This document shows, piece after piece, positions 1 through 13,423 of a stretch of 64,000 nt of DNA (positions are counted from its first letter, which is position 1; every line of letters begins with the position of its first letter). A program made the translations under genes and the position numbers. Below the pieces are notes generated by a model, which did no database searches, was not told the DNA's origin, and was given only the letters and a program-made list of their open reading frames with translations. Source of the DNA: Cellulomonas wangleii (GTDB lineage: Bacteria; Actinomycetota; Actinomycetes; Actinomycetales; Cellulomonadaceae); assembly GCF_018388445.1 (NCBI RefSeq), contig NZ_CP074405.1, positions 1,798,001 to 1,862,000 of the forward strand, given 5' to 3'.

Positions 1-837
<837 letters not shown>

Positions 838-863
838 GCGCACCGGCACGCGGGCGGGACGAC

Positions 864-1496
864 GTGACGCCGGGTGCCGATGTCGTCGTGGCCCGGGCGC
901 TCGCCGCCCCGCCGCGGCTCGGCCGCGTGCGGCTGGTGTGCGTCGACGGACCCGCCGGGTCGGGCAAGACGACGACGGCCGCCCGCGTCGCCGCGCTCGT
1001 CGGGGAGACGGGCGCACGGGTCGCGGTCGTGCACCTCGACGACCTGTACGACGGGTGGGGCGGGCTCGAGGGCACGCTCTGGCCGCGGCTGTCGGCGCAG
1101 GTGCTCGAACCGCTGCGGCGTGGTCTGCCCGGACGCTTCCAGCGCTACGACTGGTCCGCGGGCGCGTTCACCGACTGGGTCGACGTCCCGGTCCCCGACG
1201 TGCTGGTCGTCGAGGGGTGCGGGTCGGCGCGTCGCGCGGTCGACGGGCTCGTGTCGGTGCGCGTCTGGGTGTGCGCACCCGACGACGTGCGGCTGGCGCG
1301 CGGCCTGGCCCGCGACGGCGAGGCGGCACGGGCGCACTGGACGGCGTGGATGGCCGACGAGCGCGCGCACTTCGAGCGGGAGCGCACGCGGGAGCGCGCC
1401 GACGTCCGGCTCGACGGCGACGGGCGTGCCGTCGGTCCGGCGCCGGACGTCCCCGCGCCGGACGTCCCCGCGCCGGGACCGACCGGTTTGGCATGA
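864..1496 (+). CDS. P-loop nucleoside/uridine kinase-like protein
   Basis: A 210-residue protein of the uridine kinase/phosphoribulokinase-like P-loop group, often annotated in actinobacteria only as an ATP-binding protein; the substrate is unknown. A clear Walker A, GPAGSGKTT, lies at residues 29-37. HLDDLYDGW at 57-65 matches the substrate-binding Asp/Tyr motif of small nucleoside kinases, and VLVVEGCGS near residue 115 resembles the Walker B strand. The lid arginines are plausibly in the RARG/RDGEAAR area. The C-terminus ends in a short repeat, PAPDVPAPDVPAP, encoded by a 15-nt direct repeat (about 1438-1475), probably disordered. The GTG start follows a weak GGGCGGGAC region, and no better start is visible. 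It sits between argH and a glycosylase gene, a common actinobacterial order. Confidence 0.8.
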   Translation: MTPGADVVVARALAAPPRLGRVRLVCVDGPAGSGKTTTAARVAALVGETGARVAVVHLDDLYDGWGGLEGTLWPRLSAQVLEPLRRGLPGRFQRYDWSAGAFTDWVDVPVPDVLVVEGCGSARRAVDGLVSVRVWVCAPDDVRLARGLARDGEAARAHWTAWMADERAHFERERTRERADVRLDGDGRAVGPAPDVPAPDVPAPGPTGLA

Positions 1497-1503
1497 TGGC
1501 CGC

Positions 1504-2232
1504 GTGCACCTCGAGACGCCCGCGACGGGTCGGCCGGACGACGGCATCGTCCCCGGCACCGGCGTGGTGCCCGCGCGCAGCTGGTACGCGCGCGATCCCC
1601 TCGCTGTCGCACGCGACCTGCTCGGAGCCTTCGTGACGGCGCGCAGCCCCGAGGGCCCGGTCACCGTGCGCCTGACCGAGGTCGAGGCGTACGGCGGCGA
1701 GGACGACCCGGGCTCGCACGCCTTCCGCGGGCGGACGGCCCGCAACGCGGCCATGTTCGCCGAGCCCGGGCGTCTGTACGTGTACCGGCACATGGGGCTG
1801 CACCACTGCGTCAACGTGGTGACCGAGCAGGCGGGCCGGGCGTCGGCCGTGCTGCTGCGCGCCGGCGAGGTCGTGGAGGGCGTCGAGCTCGCCTGGGCGC
1901 GACGCGCGAGCGCCGGCGTCGTCGACAACGAGCGCCAGCTCGCCCGCGGCCCGGCACGCCTGGCGGTGTGCCTGGGCCTGGATCTCGCGGCCAACGGGGC
2001 CGACCTCACGGAGCCCGGCGGCCCGGTGCTCGTGCGCAAGCGCGACGTCGCGGTGACGCAGTCCCCGGTCGCGGCCGGGCCACGCGTCGGGGTGTCGGGC
2101 GTCGGTGGCGACGCCGCGGTGCACCCGTGGCGTCTGTGGCTGACGGGCGAGCCGACCGTCTCGGCCTACCGCCCCGCGTATCGGTCGCCGGCGTCGGCAG
2201 ACGCCCCTCCCGGGGCGACGACGTCGGCCTGA
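1504..2232 (+). CDS. mpg: DNA-3-methyladenine glycosylase (AAG/MPG family)
   Basis: A monofunctional base-excision enzyme that removes alkylated and deaminated purines such as 3-methyladenine and hypoxanthine. The 242-residue product has the family motifs: [17 protein letters not shown], with the catalytic Glu in [24 protein letters not shown]; and the HHCVN substrate-pocket strand. RGPARL precedes the C-terminal half. The family is about 190-220 residues; the extra length is a short N-terminal extension and a C-terminal tail after WRLWLTG. I start it at GTG 1504 because CATGAT (1492-1497) lies exactly 6 nt before it, the leaderless spacing seen repeatedly in this window. The open frame runs further upstream, but that stretch is antisense-like sequence inside the kinase gene. 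The preceding gene stops at 1496. Confidence 0.93.
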   Translation: MHLETPATGRPDDGIVPGTGVVPARSWYARDPLAVARDLLGAFVTARSPEGPVTVRLTEVEAYGGEDDPGSHAFRGRTARNAAMFAEPGRLYVYRHMGLHHCVNVVTEQAGRASAVLLRAGEVVEGVELAWARRASAGVVDNERQLARGPARLAVCLGLDLAANGADLTEPGGPVLVRKRDVAVTQSPVAAGPRVGVSGVGGDAAVHPWRLWLTGEPTVSAYRPAYRSPASADAPPGATTSA

Positions 2233-2356
2233 CCCGGGTGCACACCCCCTCGTCGTGCCCCACCCCCTCGTCCCGCGCCGCCGTGCGGCGTCCGACCCCG
2301 TACCGCCGTGCCGCCCGTCCCGCGGGTGCGCCGGCCCCCGATCGACGGAGACCCCT

Positions 2357-3634
2357 GTGACCGACATCCTCGACGAGCTCGCCTGGCGCGGGCTCCTCGC
2401 GCAGCACACCGACCTCGACGCGCTCCGGGCCGAGCTGGCCGCCGGGCCCGTCTCGCTCTACTGCGGGTTCGACCCCACGGCCCCGTCGCTGCACATCGGC
2501 AACCTCGTCCAGATCCTCACGGTGCGGCGCCTGCAGGACGCGGGCCACCGCCCCTTCGCCCTCGTCGGCGGCGCCACCGGTCTCATCGGGGACCCCAAGA
2601 TGACGGGGGAGCGCACGCTCAACTCTCCTGACGTGGTCGCCGGCTGGGTCGAGCGGATCCGCGCCCAGATCGCACCCCTGCTGCGGTTCGAGGGCGCCAA
2701 CGCCGCCACGATGGTCAACAACCTCGACTGGACGTCGGGCCTGTCGGCCATCGACTTCCTGCGGGACGTCGGCAAGCACTACCGGCTGGGCACGATGCTC
2801 GCCAAGGACACGGTGGCCCGCCGGCTGCACAGCGACCAGGGGATCAGCTTCACCGAGTTCAGCTACCAGATCCTGCAGGGGATGGACTACCTCGAGCTCT
2901 TCCGCCGGCACGGTGTGCGGCTGCAGACCGGGGGCAACGACCAGTGGGGGAACCTGCTGTCCGGCGTCGAGCTGGTGCGCAAGGTGGAGGCCACGGGGGT
3001 GCACGCCCTGACGACGCCGTTGATCACCAAGGCGGACGGCACGAAGTTCGGCAAGACGGAGTCGGGCACGGTGTGGCTGGACCCGGCCATGACCACGCCG
3101 TACGCCTTCTACCAGTTCTGGCTCAACGTGGACGACACCGACGTCGTGGGGTACCTCAAGGTGTTCACGTTCCGCACGCGGGAGCAGATCGCCGAGCTCG
3201 AGCAGGCGGTCGCCGAGCGCCCGGCGGCGCGTGAGGCGCAGCGCGCGCTCGCCCACGACGTGACGGCGCTGGTGCACGGGGAGCAGGCGGCGGAGGCCGT
3301 GATCGCCGCGAGCCAGGCGCTGTTCGGCCGGGGGGAGCTGGGGGCGCTCGACGCCGGCACGCTCGGGGCGGCCGTCGCCGAGCTGCCGACGGCACGCGGC
3401 GCGGTCGGTGACCCGATCGTCGACCTCCTGGCGGCCTCCGGGGTGGTGGCGAGCAAGGCGGCCGCGCGCCGGGCGGTCGCCGAGGGCGGCGCGTCGGTCA
3501 ACAACGTGCGCGTCGCGTCGGAGGACGCCACGCTCACCGCCGACCAGCTGCTGCACGGCCGGTGGGCCGTGCTGCGACGGGGCAAGCGGACCCTGGCCGT
3601 GGTCGACGTGCAGGCACCCGACCCCGCGGCCTGA
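2357..3634 (+). CDS. tyrS: Tyrosyl-tRNA synthetase
   Basis: Charges tRNA-Tyr with tyrosine. The 425-residue class I synthetase has the bacterial TyrRS layout: [15 protein letters not shown] at residues 35-49 (HIGN is the HIGH-box variant), the tyrosine-binding [16 protein letters not shown] segment, [10 protein letters not shown], and a KFGKT version of the KMSKS loop near residues 229-233. An S4 RNA-binding domain occupies about residues 355-415 ([18 protein letters not shown]). The GTG at 2357 follows ACGGAG at 2345-2350; the open frame runs upstream, but the family begins at this [12 protein letters not shown] segment. I see no T-box leader in the 124 nt before it. A perfect palindrome follows the stop and probably ends transcription before the rRNA operon. 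Confidence 0.97.
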   Translation: MTDILDELAWRGLLAQHTDLDALRAELAAGPVSLYCGFDPTAPSLHIGNLVQILTVRRLQDAGHRPFALVGGATGLIGDPKMTGERTLNSPDVVAGWVERIRAQIAPLLRFEGANAATMVNNLDWTSGLSAIDFLRDVGKHYRLGTMLAKDTVARRLHSDQGISFTEFSYQILQGMDYLELFRRHGVRLQTGGNDQWGNLLSGVELVRKVEATGVHALTTPLITKADGTKFGKTESGTVWLDPAMTTPYAFYQFWLNVDDTDVVGYLKVFTFRTREQIAELEQAVAERPAAREAQRALAHDVTALVHGEQAAEAVIAASQALFGRGELGALDAGTLGAAVAELPTARGAVGDPIVDLLAASGVVASKAAARRAVAEGGASVNNVRVASEDATLTADQLLHGRWAVLRRGKRTLAVVDVQAPDPAA

Positions 3635-3640
3635 GCCCTG

Positions 3641-3678
3641 GGTGGGCGGCGCCGTGCACGTGCACGGCGCCGCCCACC
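3641..3678. terminator. Perfect 38-nt palindrome after tyrS
   Basis: Two 19-nt arms (3641-3659 and 3660-3678) are exact reverse complements with no spacer, 6 nt after the tyrS stop. The RNA would form a very stable GC hairpin with a small loop cut from the GCACGTGC centre. There is no U-tract, as is common in high-GC actinobacteria. The likely role is to stop transcription before the rRNA promoters. Confidence 0.75.
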
Positions 3679-3762
3679 AGCGGCTCCCGGCTCGCTGACC
3701 TGCGGAGATGACGACCGGGGGGCCGGCGAGCACGCGGTGGTCGGCGTCACACTCTCGCGGAT

Positions 3763-3792
3763 TTGACCGCCCGCGCGGGACCCGCGTAATGT
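3763..3792 (+). promoter_or_regulatory. Main predicted rRNA promoter (-35/-10)
   Basis: TTGACC at 3763-3768 and TAATGT at 3787-3792 with an 18-nt spacer. Both hexamers are rare in DNA of this GC content. Transcription would start near 3799, giving a leader of roughly 415 nt before 16S. Confidence 0.72.
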
Positions 3793-4129
3793 TCTCCGAG
3801 CCCGCCCAGCAGGGAGGAACGGACACCGAGCAGTCGTTCGGTGGTCGGTCCCCGCAGGAGCTGGGCATCTCCCGCATGGTGGTTCTCGGCGCTCAGCGCG
3901 TCGGGTAGAGTCGTGCGGCGGCGTTCGCCAGGGCCTGGATCACCACGGTGGTCAGGGGCGCGGAGAACGCCTGGTAGATTGAAGATCGAACAAAGCCTCC
4001 TGCGAAAGCGCGAAAGCGTTGACGAGGATGCGCGTCTGTTCCTTGAGAACTCAACAGTGTGCCAAGTAGTCGATGCCATGTTTGTGGTGTCGATCCTGGC
4101 TGGGTCCACCCCGTGGGTCTGGTCAGGGA

Positions 4130-4138
4130 TGATGCCAG
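4130..4138 (+). other. 5' half of 16S precursor processing stem
   Basis: TGATGCCAG at 4130-4138 is the exact reverse complement of CTGGCATCA at 5745-5753, just past the 16S 3' end. Such a long-range stem enclosing the whole 16S is the usual RNase III target. Sequence around it pairs partly as well. Confidence 0.65.
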
Positions 4139-4213
4139 TTGATGCCCCTCTTTTGGGGGGTTCTTTGTGTGTCTGTTGCTCGCCGGTTTCGGTCGGTGGG
4201 TGGCTGTTTGACA

Positions 4214-9254
<5,041 letters not shown>

Positions 9255-9269
9255 CTTCATTCATTGCTA

Positions 9270-9283
9270 CGCGTCCACTGTGC
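9270..9283 (+). other. 3' half of 23S processing stem
   Basis: CGCGTCCACTGTGC, perfectly complementary to 6113-6126, located 16 nt past the mature 23S 3' end. Confidence 0.75.
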
Positions 9284-9330
9284 GGTTCCCGAGAAACCAA
9301 CGGTTCATTCCCGTTGACATCTCGACAGGG

Positions 9331-9447
9331 TTACGGCGGTCATAGCGAAGGGGAAACGCCCGGTCCCATTCCGAACCCGGAAGCTAAGCCCTTCAGCGCC
9401 GATGGTACTGCACCCGCCAGGGTGTGGGAGAGTAGGACGCCGCCGGA
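9331..9447 (+). rRNA. rrf: 5S ribosomal RNA
   Basis: About 117 nt. It begins TTACGGCGGTCATAGCG and ends with GACGCCGCCGGAC, so the two ends form the terminal stem. The conserved loop segment CCCGGTCCCATTCCGAACCC is at about 9360-9379. It closes the 16S-23S-5S operon. Confidence 0.96.
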
Positions 9448-9457
9448 CAATCATTCA

Positions 9458-9494
9458 ACGAAAGGCCCACCCCTGTCAGGGGTGGGCCTTTCGT
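9458..9494 (+). terminator. rRNA operon intrinsic terminator hairpin
   Basis: A perfect 17-bp stem (9458-9474 with 9478-9494) closed by a 3-nt loop, GTC, 11 nt after 5S. The arms are ACGAAAGGCCCACCCCT and its complement. The stem is followed by CGTTCCCCC rather than a U-run. Confidence 0.88.
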
Positions 9495-9640
9495 CGTTCC
9501 CCCGCCCACCACCCCCGTGCCCAGGTCGGGCACGACGTGAGAAGACTCTCCGCGCACCCGCGCGACCGGAAGGTCCGTCGTGTGCCCGTGGGCCTCCCGT
9601 GGTGGGACGATGGGGTCAGACGATCGATCGAGGAGTACAG

Positions 9641-12076
9641 ATGAACAGCGACGCCCCCACCGGCCCCGGTGGCCAGGACCGACCCCGCAGGAACGGACCG
9701 CAGCACGGCGGCCGGGCCGGAGGCTACGCCGGCGGTCGCCCGGGTGGGGAGAGCCCCCGATCCGGGCAGGACCGTGCCGGGCGCCCGTCCTCGGACGCGC
9801 GGGGAGCGCGGCCGTCCAGCGGTGGTCCGCGCACAGGCGCGCAGCGCCCCGGCGGTCAGGCGCAGGGCGGCTGGTCGGAGCGACCGCGGACCGGTGGCCC
9901 GCGCCCGACCGCGGCCGGCGGGTCCGGCGTGCGCGGCCCTCGGCAGGGGCGTCCGGCGGGATCCCGCCCCGACGGCGACACGTGGGGATCGCGGCCGGGA
10001 GGTGGCGAGCGTGACGGCACCCGTCCTGCCTGGGGCGGGACGGGGGACCGCGGCGACCGCCGAGGCGTGGGTGCCGGTGCGGGTCGGCCCGCGCGCGGCG
10101 GTGGCTCGTTCGGCCGCCCGAGCAGTGGCGGGCGTCCGTGGGAGAGCTCCGACCGCAGCGAGGCCCGTCCGCCGCGTAGTGGCGGTCCGTCGGGTGGCGG
10201 CCCGCGTGGTGGTCGCGACGGGGACAGCTCGTTCCGTGGCGGGCCCCGGCCCGCGGGCGGCAGGTCCGGTGGTTCCGCGGCATCCGGGCGGCCCACCGGT
10301 GGCCGCTCGTTCGGTGACCGTGACCGCTTCGGCGGTGGCACGGACCGTCCGGGCCGTCCCGCGTTCGGTGACCGCGACCGTGACCGTCGTCCGTCGGCCG
10401 GTGAGCGTCCGGGTCGCCCGGCCTCGGGGGAGTGGAGCGGTCGGCCCTCCTCCGGCGACCGCGACCGGCGCCCGTTCTCGGGCGGTCGCGGTGAGCGCCC
10501 CGTGTCCCGTGACCGTGACCGTCGACCCTTCTCGGGTGAGCAGCGGTCCGACCGCCCGGCGTCCGGTGACCGCACGGGTCGACCCGCGTTCGGTGACCGT
10601 GACCGTCGGCCCTCGTCGGGTGAGCGCACCGGTCGGCCCGCCTTCGGTGACCGTGGCCGTGGTCCGTCCTCGGGGGGCGGGACGGCGCGTCCGGCGTTCG
10701 GTGACCGTGACCGTCGTCCGTCCTCCGACCGCCCGGCCTTCGGTGACCGTGACCGCGGTCCCTCCTCCGAGCGCCCCGGTCGTCCGGCGTTCGGTGACCG
10801 TGACCGTCGTCCGTCGTCAGGCGAGCGGTCCGACCGGCCGTCGTTCGGGGAGCGCTCGGGTCGTCCGGCGTTCGGTGACCGTGACCGTGGCGGGTCCTCG
10901 GGTGAGCGCCCCGCTCGTCCTGCCTTCGGTGACCGTGGCCGTGGTCCGTCGTCGGCTGAGCGGTCCGACCGGCCGTCCTTTGGCGACCGCACAGGTCGTC
11001 CCGCAGGCGGCGGCCGTCCGTACGGGAGGGACGAGCGGCCGGCGACGAGTGGCGGCGCCCGATTCGGAGACCGTTCCGCCGCCCGTCCGACGCCCGACGA
11101 GCGGGAGGCCCGGGTGCCGGACCCGGTGATCCCCGAGGACGTGACCTTCTCGATGCTCGACCGCGACGTGCGGGGGCCGCTGCGCACGCTGAGCAAGGAG
11201 AACGCCGAGCGCGTGGGCCGCCATCTGGTCATGGTGGGACGGCTGATCGACGAGGACCCCGAGGCGGCGTACGAGCACGCACAGGCCGCGGTGCGCCGTG
11301 CCGGGCGGGTCGACGTCGTGCGCGAGGCCGCCGGGCTCGCGGCCTACCGCACCGGCCGGTACGCCGAGGCGCTGCGAGAGCTGCGCACGGTGCGACGGCT
11401 CAACGGCTCGTCCGAGCACCTGGCCGTCATGGCGGACTGCGAGCGGGGACTGGGCCGCCCGGAGCGGGCGATCACGCTCTCGCAGGAGCCCGAGGCGCAG
11501 ACGCTCCCGGCGGACACGCAGATCGAGATGGCGATGGTCGTCAGCGGGGCGCGTCTCGACCTCGGTCAGGCCGAGGCCGCCGTCGCGGCCCTGTCCGGAC
11601 CCCTGGTCCGCGCGGCGCGGGGGCTCCTCGCCGCCCGCGTCGCACAGGCACGCGCCGCGGCGCTCGAGGCCGCGGGTCGCGCGGACGACGCCGCCGCCGA
11701 GCTGGCGGCGTACCCGCAGGAGGTCCTCGACGAGGCCGCCGGCAACGTCACGGAGCACGAGGACGTCGTGGTCTACGACCTGGCGGACGAGCCCGCCGAG
11801 GAGCAGGAGCTCGCCCCGGGTGGGCCGACGCAGGACGTGTCCGACGACGACGTGTCCGACGACGACGTCCCCGACGACGACGTGTCCGACGACGACGTCC
11901 CCGACGAGGACGTCGCCGACGATGACCTCCCCGACGAAGACGTCCTCCTCGAGGGCGTCGGGGCGGGCGAGGTCGTGCCTGAGCCGTCGACCGACGAGCC
12001 CACCGCGCCGGGGACCGACGCCCCGACCGACGTCGTGGACGGTGCGGACGACGCGTCGGCGCAGGAGTCGCGGTGA
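9641..12076 (+). CDS. Tripartite low-complexity / TPR / acidic-repeat protein
   Basis: I do not recognise a named family for this 811-residue product. Three parts are visible. Residues 1 to about 490 are a disordered Gly/Arg/Asp/Pro/Ser-rich region with no hydrophobic core. From about residue 223 it becomes tandem units built on FGDRDR(R/G)PSSGER.GRPA, with about a dozen FGDR/FGER cores. Residues about 490-715 look folded and helical: LLRTL-like packing, DEDPEAAYEHAQAAVRRAGR and YRTGRYAEALRELRTV are typical of TPR helices. Residues about 732-811 form an acidic tail of DVSDDDVPDDD units encoded by a 15-nt DNA repeat. The ATG at 9641 has AGGAG at 9631-9635. The stop overlaps the next start (GTGA), so the HAD phosphatase is translationally coupled. 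RGG-like composition beside the rRNA operon and upstream of tlyA suggests RNA or ribosome contact, but that is inference. Confidence 0.88.
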   Translation: MNSDAPTGPGGQDRPRRNGPQHGGRAGGYAGGRPGGESPRSGQDRAGRPSSDARGARPSSGGPRTGAQRPGGQAQGGWSERPRTGGPRPTAAGGSGVRGPRQGRPAGSRPDGDTWGSRPGGGERDGTRPAWGGTGDRGDRRGVGAGAGRPARGGGSFGRPSSGGRPWESSDRSEARPPRSGGPSGGGPRGGRDGDSSFRGGPRPAGGRSGGSAASGRPTGGRSFGDRDRFGGGTDRPGRPAFGDRDRDRRPSAGERPGRPASGEWSGRPSSGDRDRRPFSGGRGERPVSRDRDRRPFSGEQRSDRPASGDRTGRPAFGDRDRRPSSGERTGRPAFGDRGRGPSSGGGTARPAFGDRDRRPSSDRPAFGDRDRGPSSERPGRPAFGDRDRRPSSGERSDRPSFGERSGRPAFGDRDRGGSSGERPARPAFGDRGRGPSSAERSDRPSFGDRTGRPAGGGRPYGRDERPATSGGARFGDRSAARPTPDEREARVPDPVIPEDVTFSMLDRDVRGPLRTLSKENAERVGRHLVMVGRLIDEDPEAAYEHAQAAVRRAGRVDVVREAAGLAAYRTGRYAEALRELRTVRRLNGSSEHLAVMADCERGLGRPERAITLSQEPEAQTLPADTQIEMAMVVSGARLDLGQAEAAVAALSGPLVRAARGLLAARVAQARAAALEAAGRADDAAAELAAYPQEVLDEAAGNVTEHEDVVVYDLADEPAEEQELAPGGPTQDVSDDDVSDDDVPDDDVSDDDVPDEDVADDDLPDEDVLLEGVGAGEVVPEPSTDEPTAPGTDAPTDVVDGADDASAQESR
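10309..11075 (+). repeat. Tandem FGDRDR-unit coding repeat
   Basis: Imperfect repeats, mostly 45-60 nt, within the disordered part of the preceding protein. Each carries a core such as TTCGGTGACCGTGACCG. Units vary in length (some are truncated, for example the one around 10690-10740), which suggests past duplication and slippage. They lie in one reading frame throughout, so they are coding repeats and not a CRISPR array. Confidence 0.88.
11838..11940 (+). repeat. 15-nt tandem repeat encoding acidic DVSDDD units
   Basis: Seven or so units of GACGTGTCCGACGAC or GACGTCCCCGACGAC in tandem, in frame, encoding D-V-(S/P)-D-D. The 15-nt period keeps the frame if the copy number changes. Confidence 0.88.
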
Positions 12077-13086
12077 CCGCGCGCGGCCTGCTCGGCTGCG
12101 ACGTGCCGCTCGCCGAGCGGTACGACCTGGCGCTCGTGGACCTGGACGGCGTCGCGTACCGGGGGCACCACCCCATCGACGGTGCGTCCGAGGGGCTGGC
12201 GGGTGCGCGCGCTGCGGGCATGCGGCTGGTGTTCGTGACGAACAACGCGTCACGCGAGCCGGAGGCGGTCGCCGAGCAGCTGACGGGGCTCGACATCCCG
12301 ACGCGGCCCGACGAGGTCATGACCGCGGCGCAGGCGGCCGCCGAGCTCCTCGCGACGCGGGTGCCCGCCGGCGAGCGGGTGCTCGTGGTCGGCGGGGCAG
12401 GGCTGCACACCGCGGTGGCGGCGAAGGGCTACCGCATCGTCGCGTCCGCGGACGACGAGCCCGTCGCGGTGGTCCAGGGCTACGCCGCGGACGTGGGCTG
12501 GGCCCAGCTCGCCGAGGCCGCGTACGCCGTCCAGCGCGGCGCCTGGCACGTGGCGTCGAACCTCGACCTGAGCCTGCCGACGGCACGCGGGTTCGCGCCC
12601 GGCAACGGTGCGCTGGTCGGTGCCGTGCGGGCCGCGACCGGGGTGGAGCCGTCTAGCGCGGGCAAGCCGTCGCCGACCATGTACCGCCTGGCCGTCGCCC
12701 GTGCCGGTGCGAGCAGGCCGCTGGTCGTGGGTGACCGGCTCGACACCGACCTGGCCGGTGCGCGGGCGGGGGACATGCCGGGGCTGCACGTGCTCACGGG
12801 TGTGAGCACCGCGCGCGACGCGGTGCTCGCCGCGCCGGGCGAACGGCCGCACTACGTGGCCGCGGACCTGCGGGCGCTGCTCACGCCGCACCCCGAGCCC
12901 GTGGTCGACGGCGGGTGGTGGGTGTGCCGGGGTGCGGCCGCGCGTGTCGTGGACGCCGTCCTCCAGGTCGACGGGCTGCCCGACGACCCGGTGGACCTGG
13001 TGCGTGCCGCGTGCGCGGCCGCCTGGGACGCCGCGGACAGCGGCGCGGGCCCCGACCCGGCGTCGGTGCCCGAGCTCCTGCGCTGA
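12073..13086 (+). CDS. HAD-superfamily phosphatase, NagD-like (class IIA)
   Basis: A 337-residue phosphatase of the NagD/phosphoglycolate phosphatase-like HAD group; the substrate is unknown. All four HAD motifs are visible: DLDG at residues 23-26 (nucleophile D23, acid D25), TNN at 56-58, a Lys in AGKPSP at about 198, and GDRLDTD at about 220-226 for Mg2+ binding. The C2-type cap lies between motifs II and III. About 60 residues extend past the usual NagD core, including a WWVC segment. The GTG start overlaps the stop of the repeat protein gene, so the two are probably made together. In other actinobacteria this phosphatase also precedes tlyA. The start choice is supported by the overlap. 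Confidence 0.9.
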   Translation: MTARGLLGCDVPLAERYDLALVDLDGVAYRGHHPIDGASEGLAGARAAGMRLVFVTNNASREPEAVAEQLTGLDIPTRPDEVMTAAQAAAELLATRVPAGERVLVVGGAGLHTAVAAKGYRIVASADDEPVAVVQGYAADVGWAQLAEAAYAVQRGAWHVASNLDLSLPTARGFAPGNGALVGAVRAATGVEPSSAGKPSPTMYRLAVARAGASRPLVVGDRLDTDLAGARAGDMPGLHVLTGVSTARDAVLAAPGERPHYVAADLRALLTPHPEPVVDGGWWVCRGAAARVVDAVLQVDGLPDDPVDLVRAACAAAWDAADSGAGPDPASVPELLR

Positions 13087-13240
13087 TCGGGGCGCCGCGC
13101 CGACCTGTGGGCGACCGCCCCGCGGCGGCGACCGCCGGGTACCGTGGGCGAGCGCGCGACCGGCCGGTGCCGGCGGCGAGCCCGGGGTGACGGCGGCCCG
13201 ACCGCGGACGGCGTCCGTGGTGGTCGAGAGGAGACGTGAC

Positions 13241-13423
13241 GTGAGCGAGCCCGTGCAGGACCCGACGGTGCCGGGGGCGGTGCCGACCTCCGGCGACCCC
13301 GCGGTCGACGAGGCCCTGACCCGGCTCGCCGGCGTCGAGGAGCAGGACCTGCGTGTCCAGCTCACCACCTTCGAGGACGTGCACACGGCGCTCCAGGACC
13401 GGTTGGCGGACGCCGAGGGATGA
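13241..13423 (+). CDS. Small conserved actinobacterial protein (60 aa)
   Basis: A 60-residue acidic protein starting at GTG 13241, with GAGAGGAG (13226-13233) as ribosome binding site. Its last half, VDEALTRLAGVEEQDL..QLTTFEDVHTALQDRLAD, reads as two amphipathic helices. It overlaps tlyA by 4 nt (ATGA), which supports real translation. I recall similar short ORFs between the HAD phosphatase and tlyA in related genomes, but no function is known to me. A weak -10-like TACCGT lies near 13139 in the 154-nt gap upstream. Confidence 0.78.
   Translation: MSEPVQDPTVPGAVPTSGDPAVDEALTRLAGVEEQDLRVQLTTFEDVHTALQDRLADAEG

Larger units (their letters stand above)
3679..4213 (+). promoter_or_regulatory. rrn promoter: rRNA operon promoter and leader region
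   Basis: About 535 nt with no gene. The best promoter is TTGACC (3763-3768), an 18-nt spacer and TAATGT (3787-3792), a strong sigma-70-type pair for this genome. Two further -10-like hexamers, TAGAGT (3906-3911) and TAGATT (3975-3980), lack good -35 boxes but may be additional tandem promoters. The leader then carries CTTGAGAACTC followed by AACAGTGTG (about 4042-4060), an element conserved in actinobacterial rRNA leaders and linked to antitermination. Its near-copy stands before 23S at 6103-6120. The half of the 16S processing stem at 4130-4138 is also here. Confidence 0.8.

Noticed and set aside
874..1503. Upstream in-frame extension of the glycosylase
   Set aside because: It overlaps the kinase gene almost entirely, is Arg/Ser-rich shadow sequence, and the family starts near the GTG at 1504.
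2233..2356. T-box riboswitch before tyrS
   Set aside because: No specifier stem or T-box consensus; the region is short and C-rich.
10300..11080. Repeats resembling a CRISPR array
   Set aside because: Units vary in length, have no unique spacers of constant size, and remain in one coding frame with a clear protein repeat.
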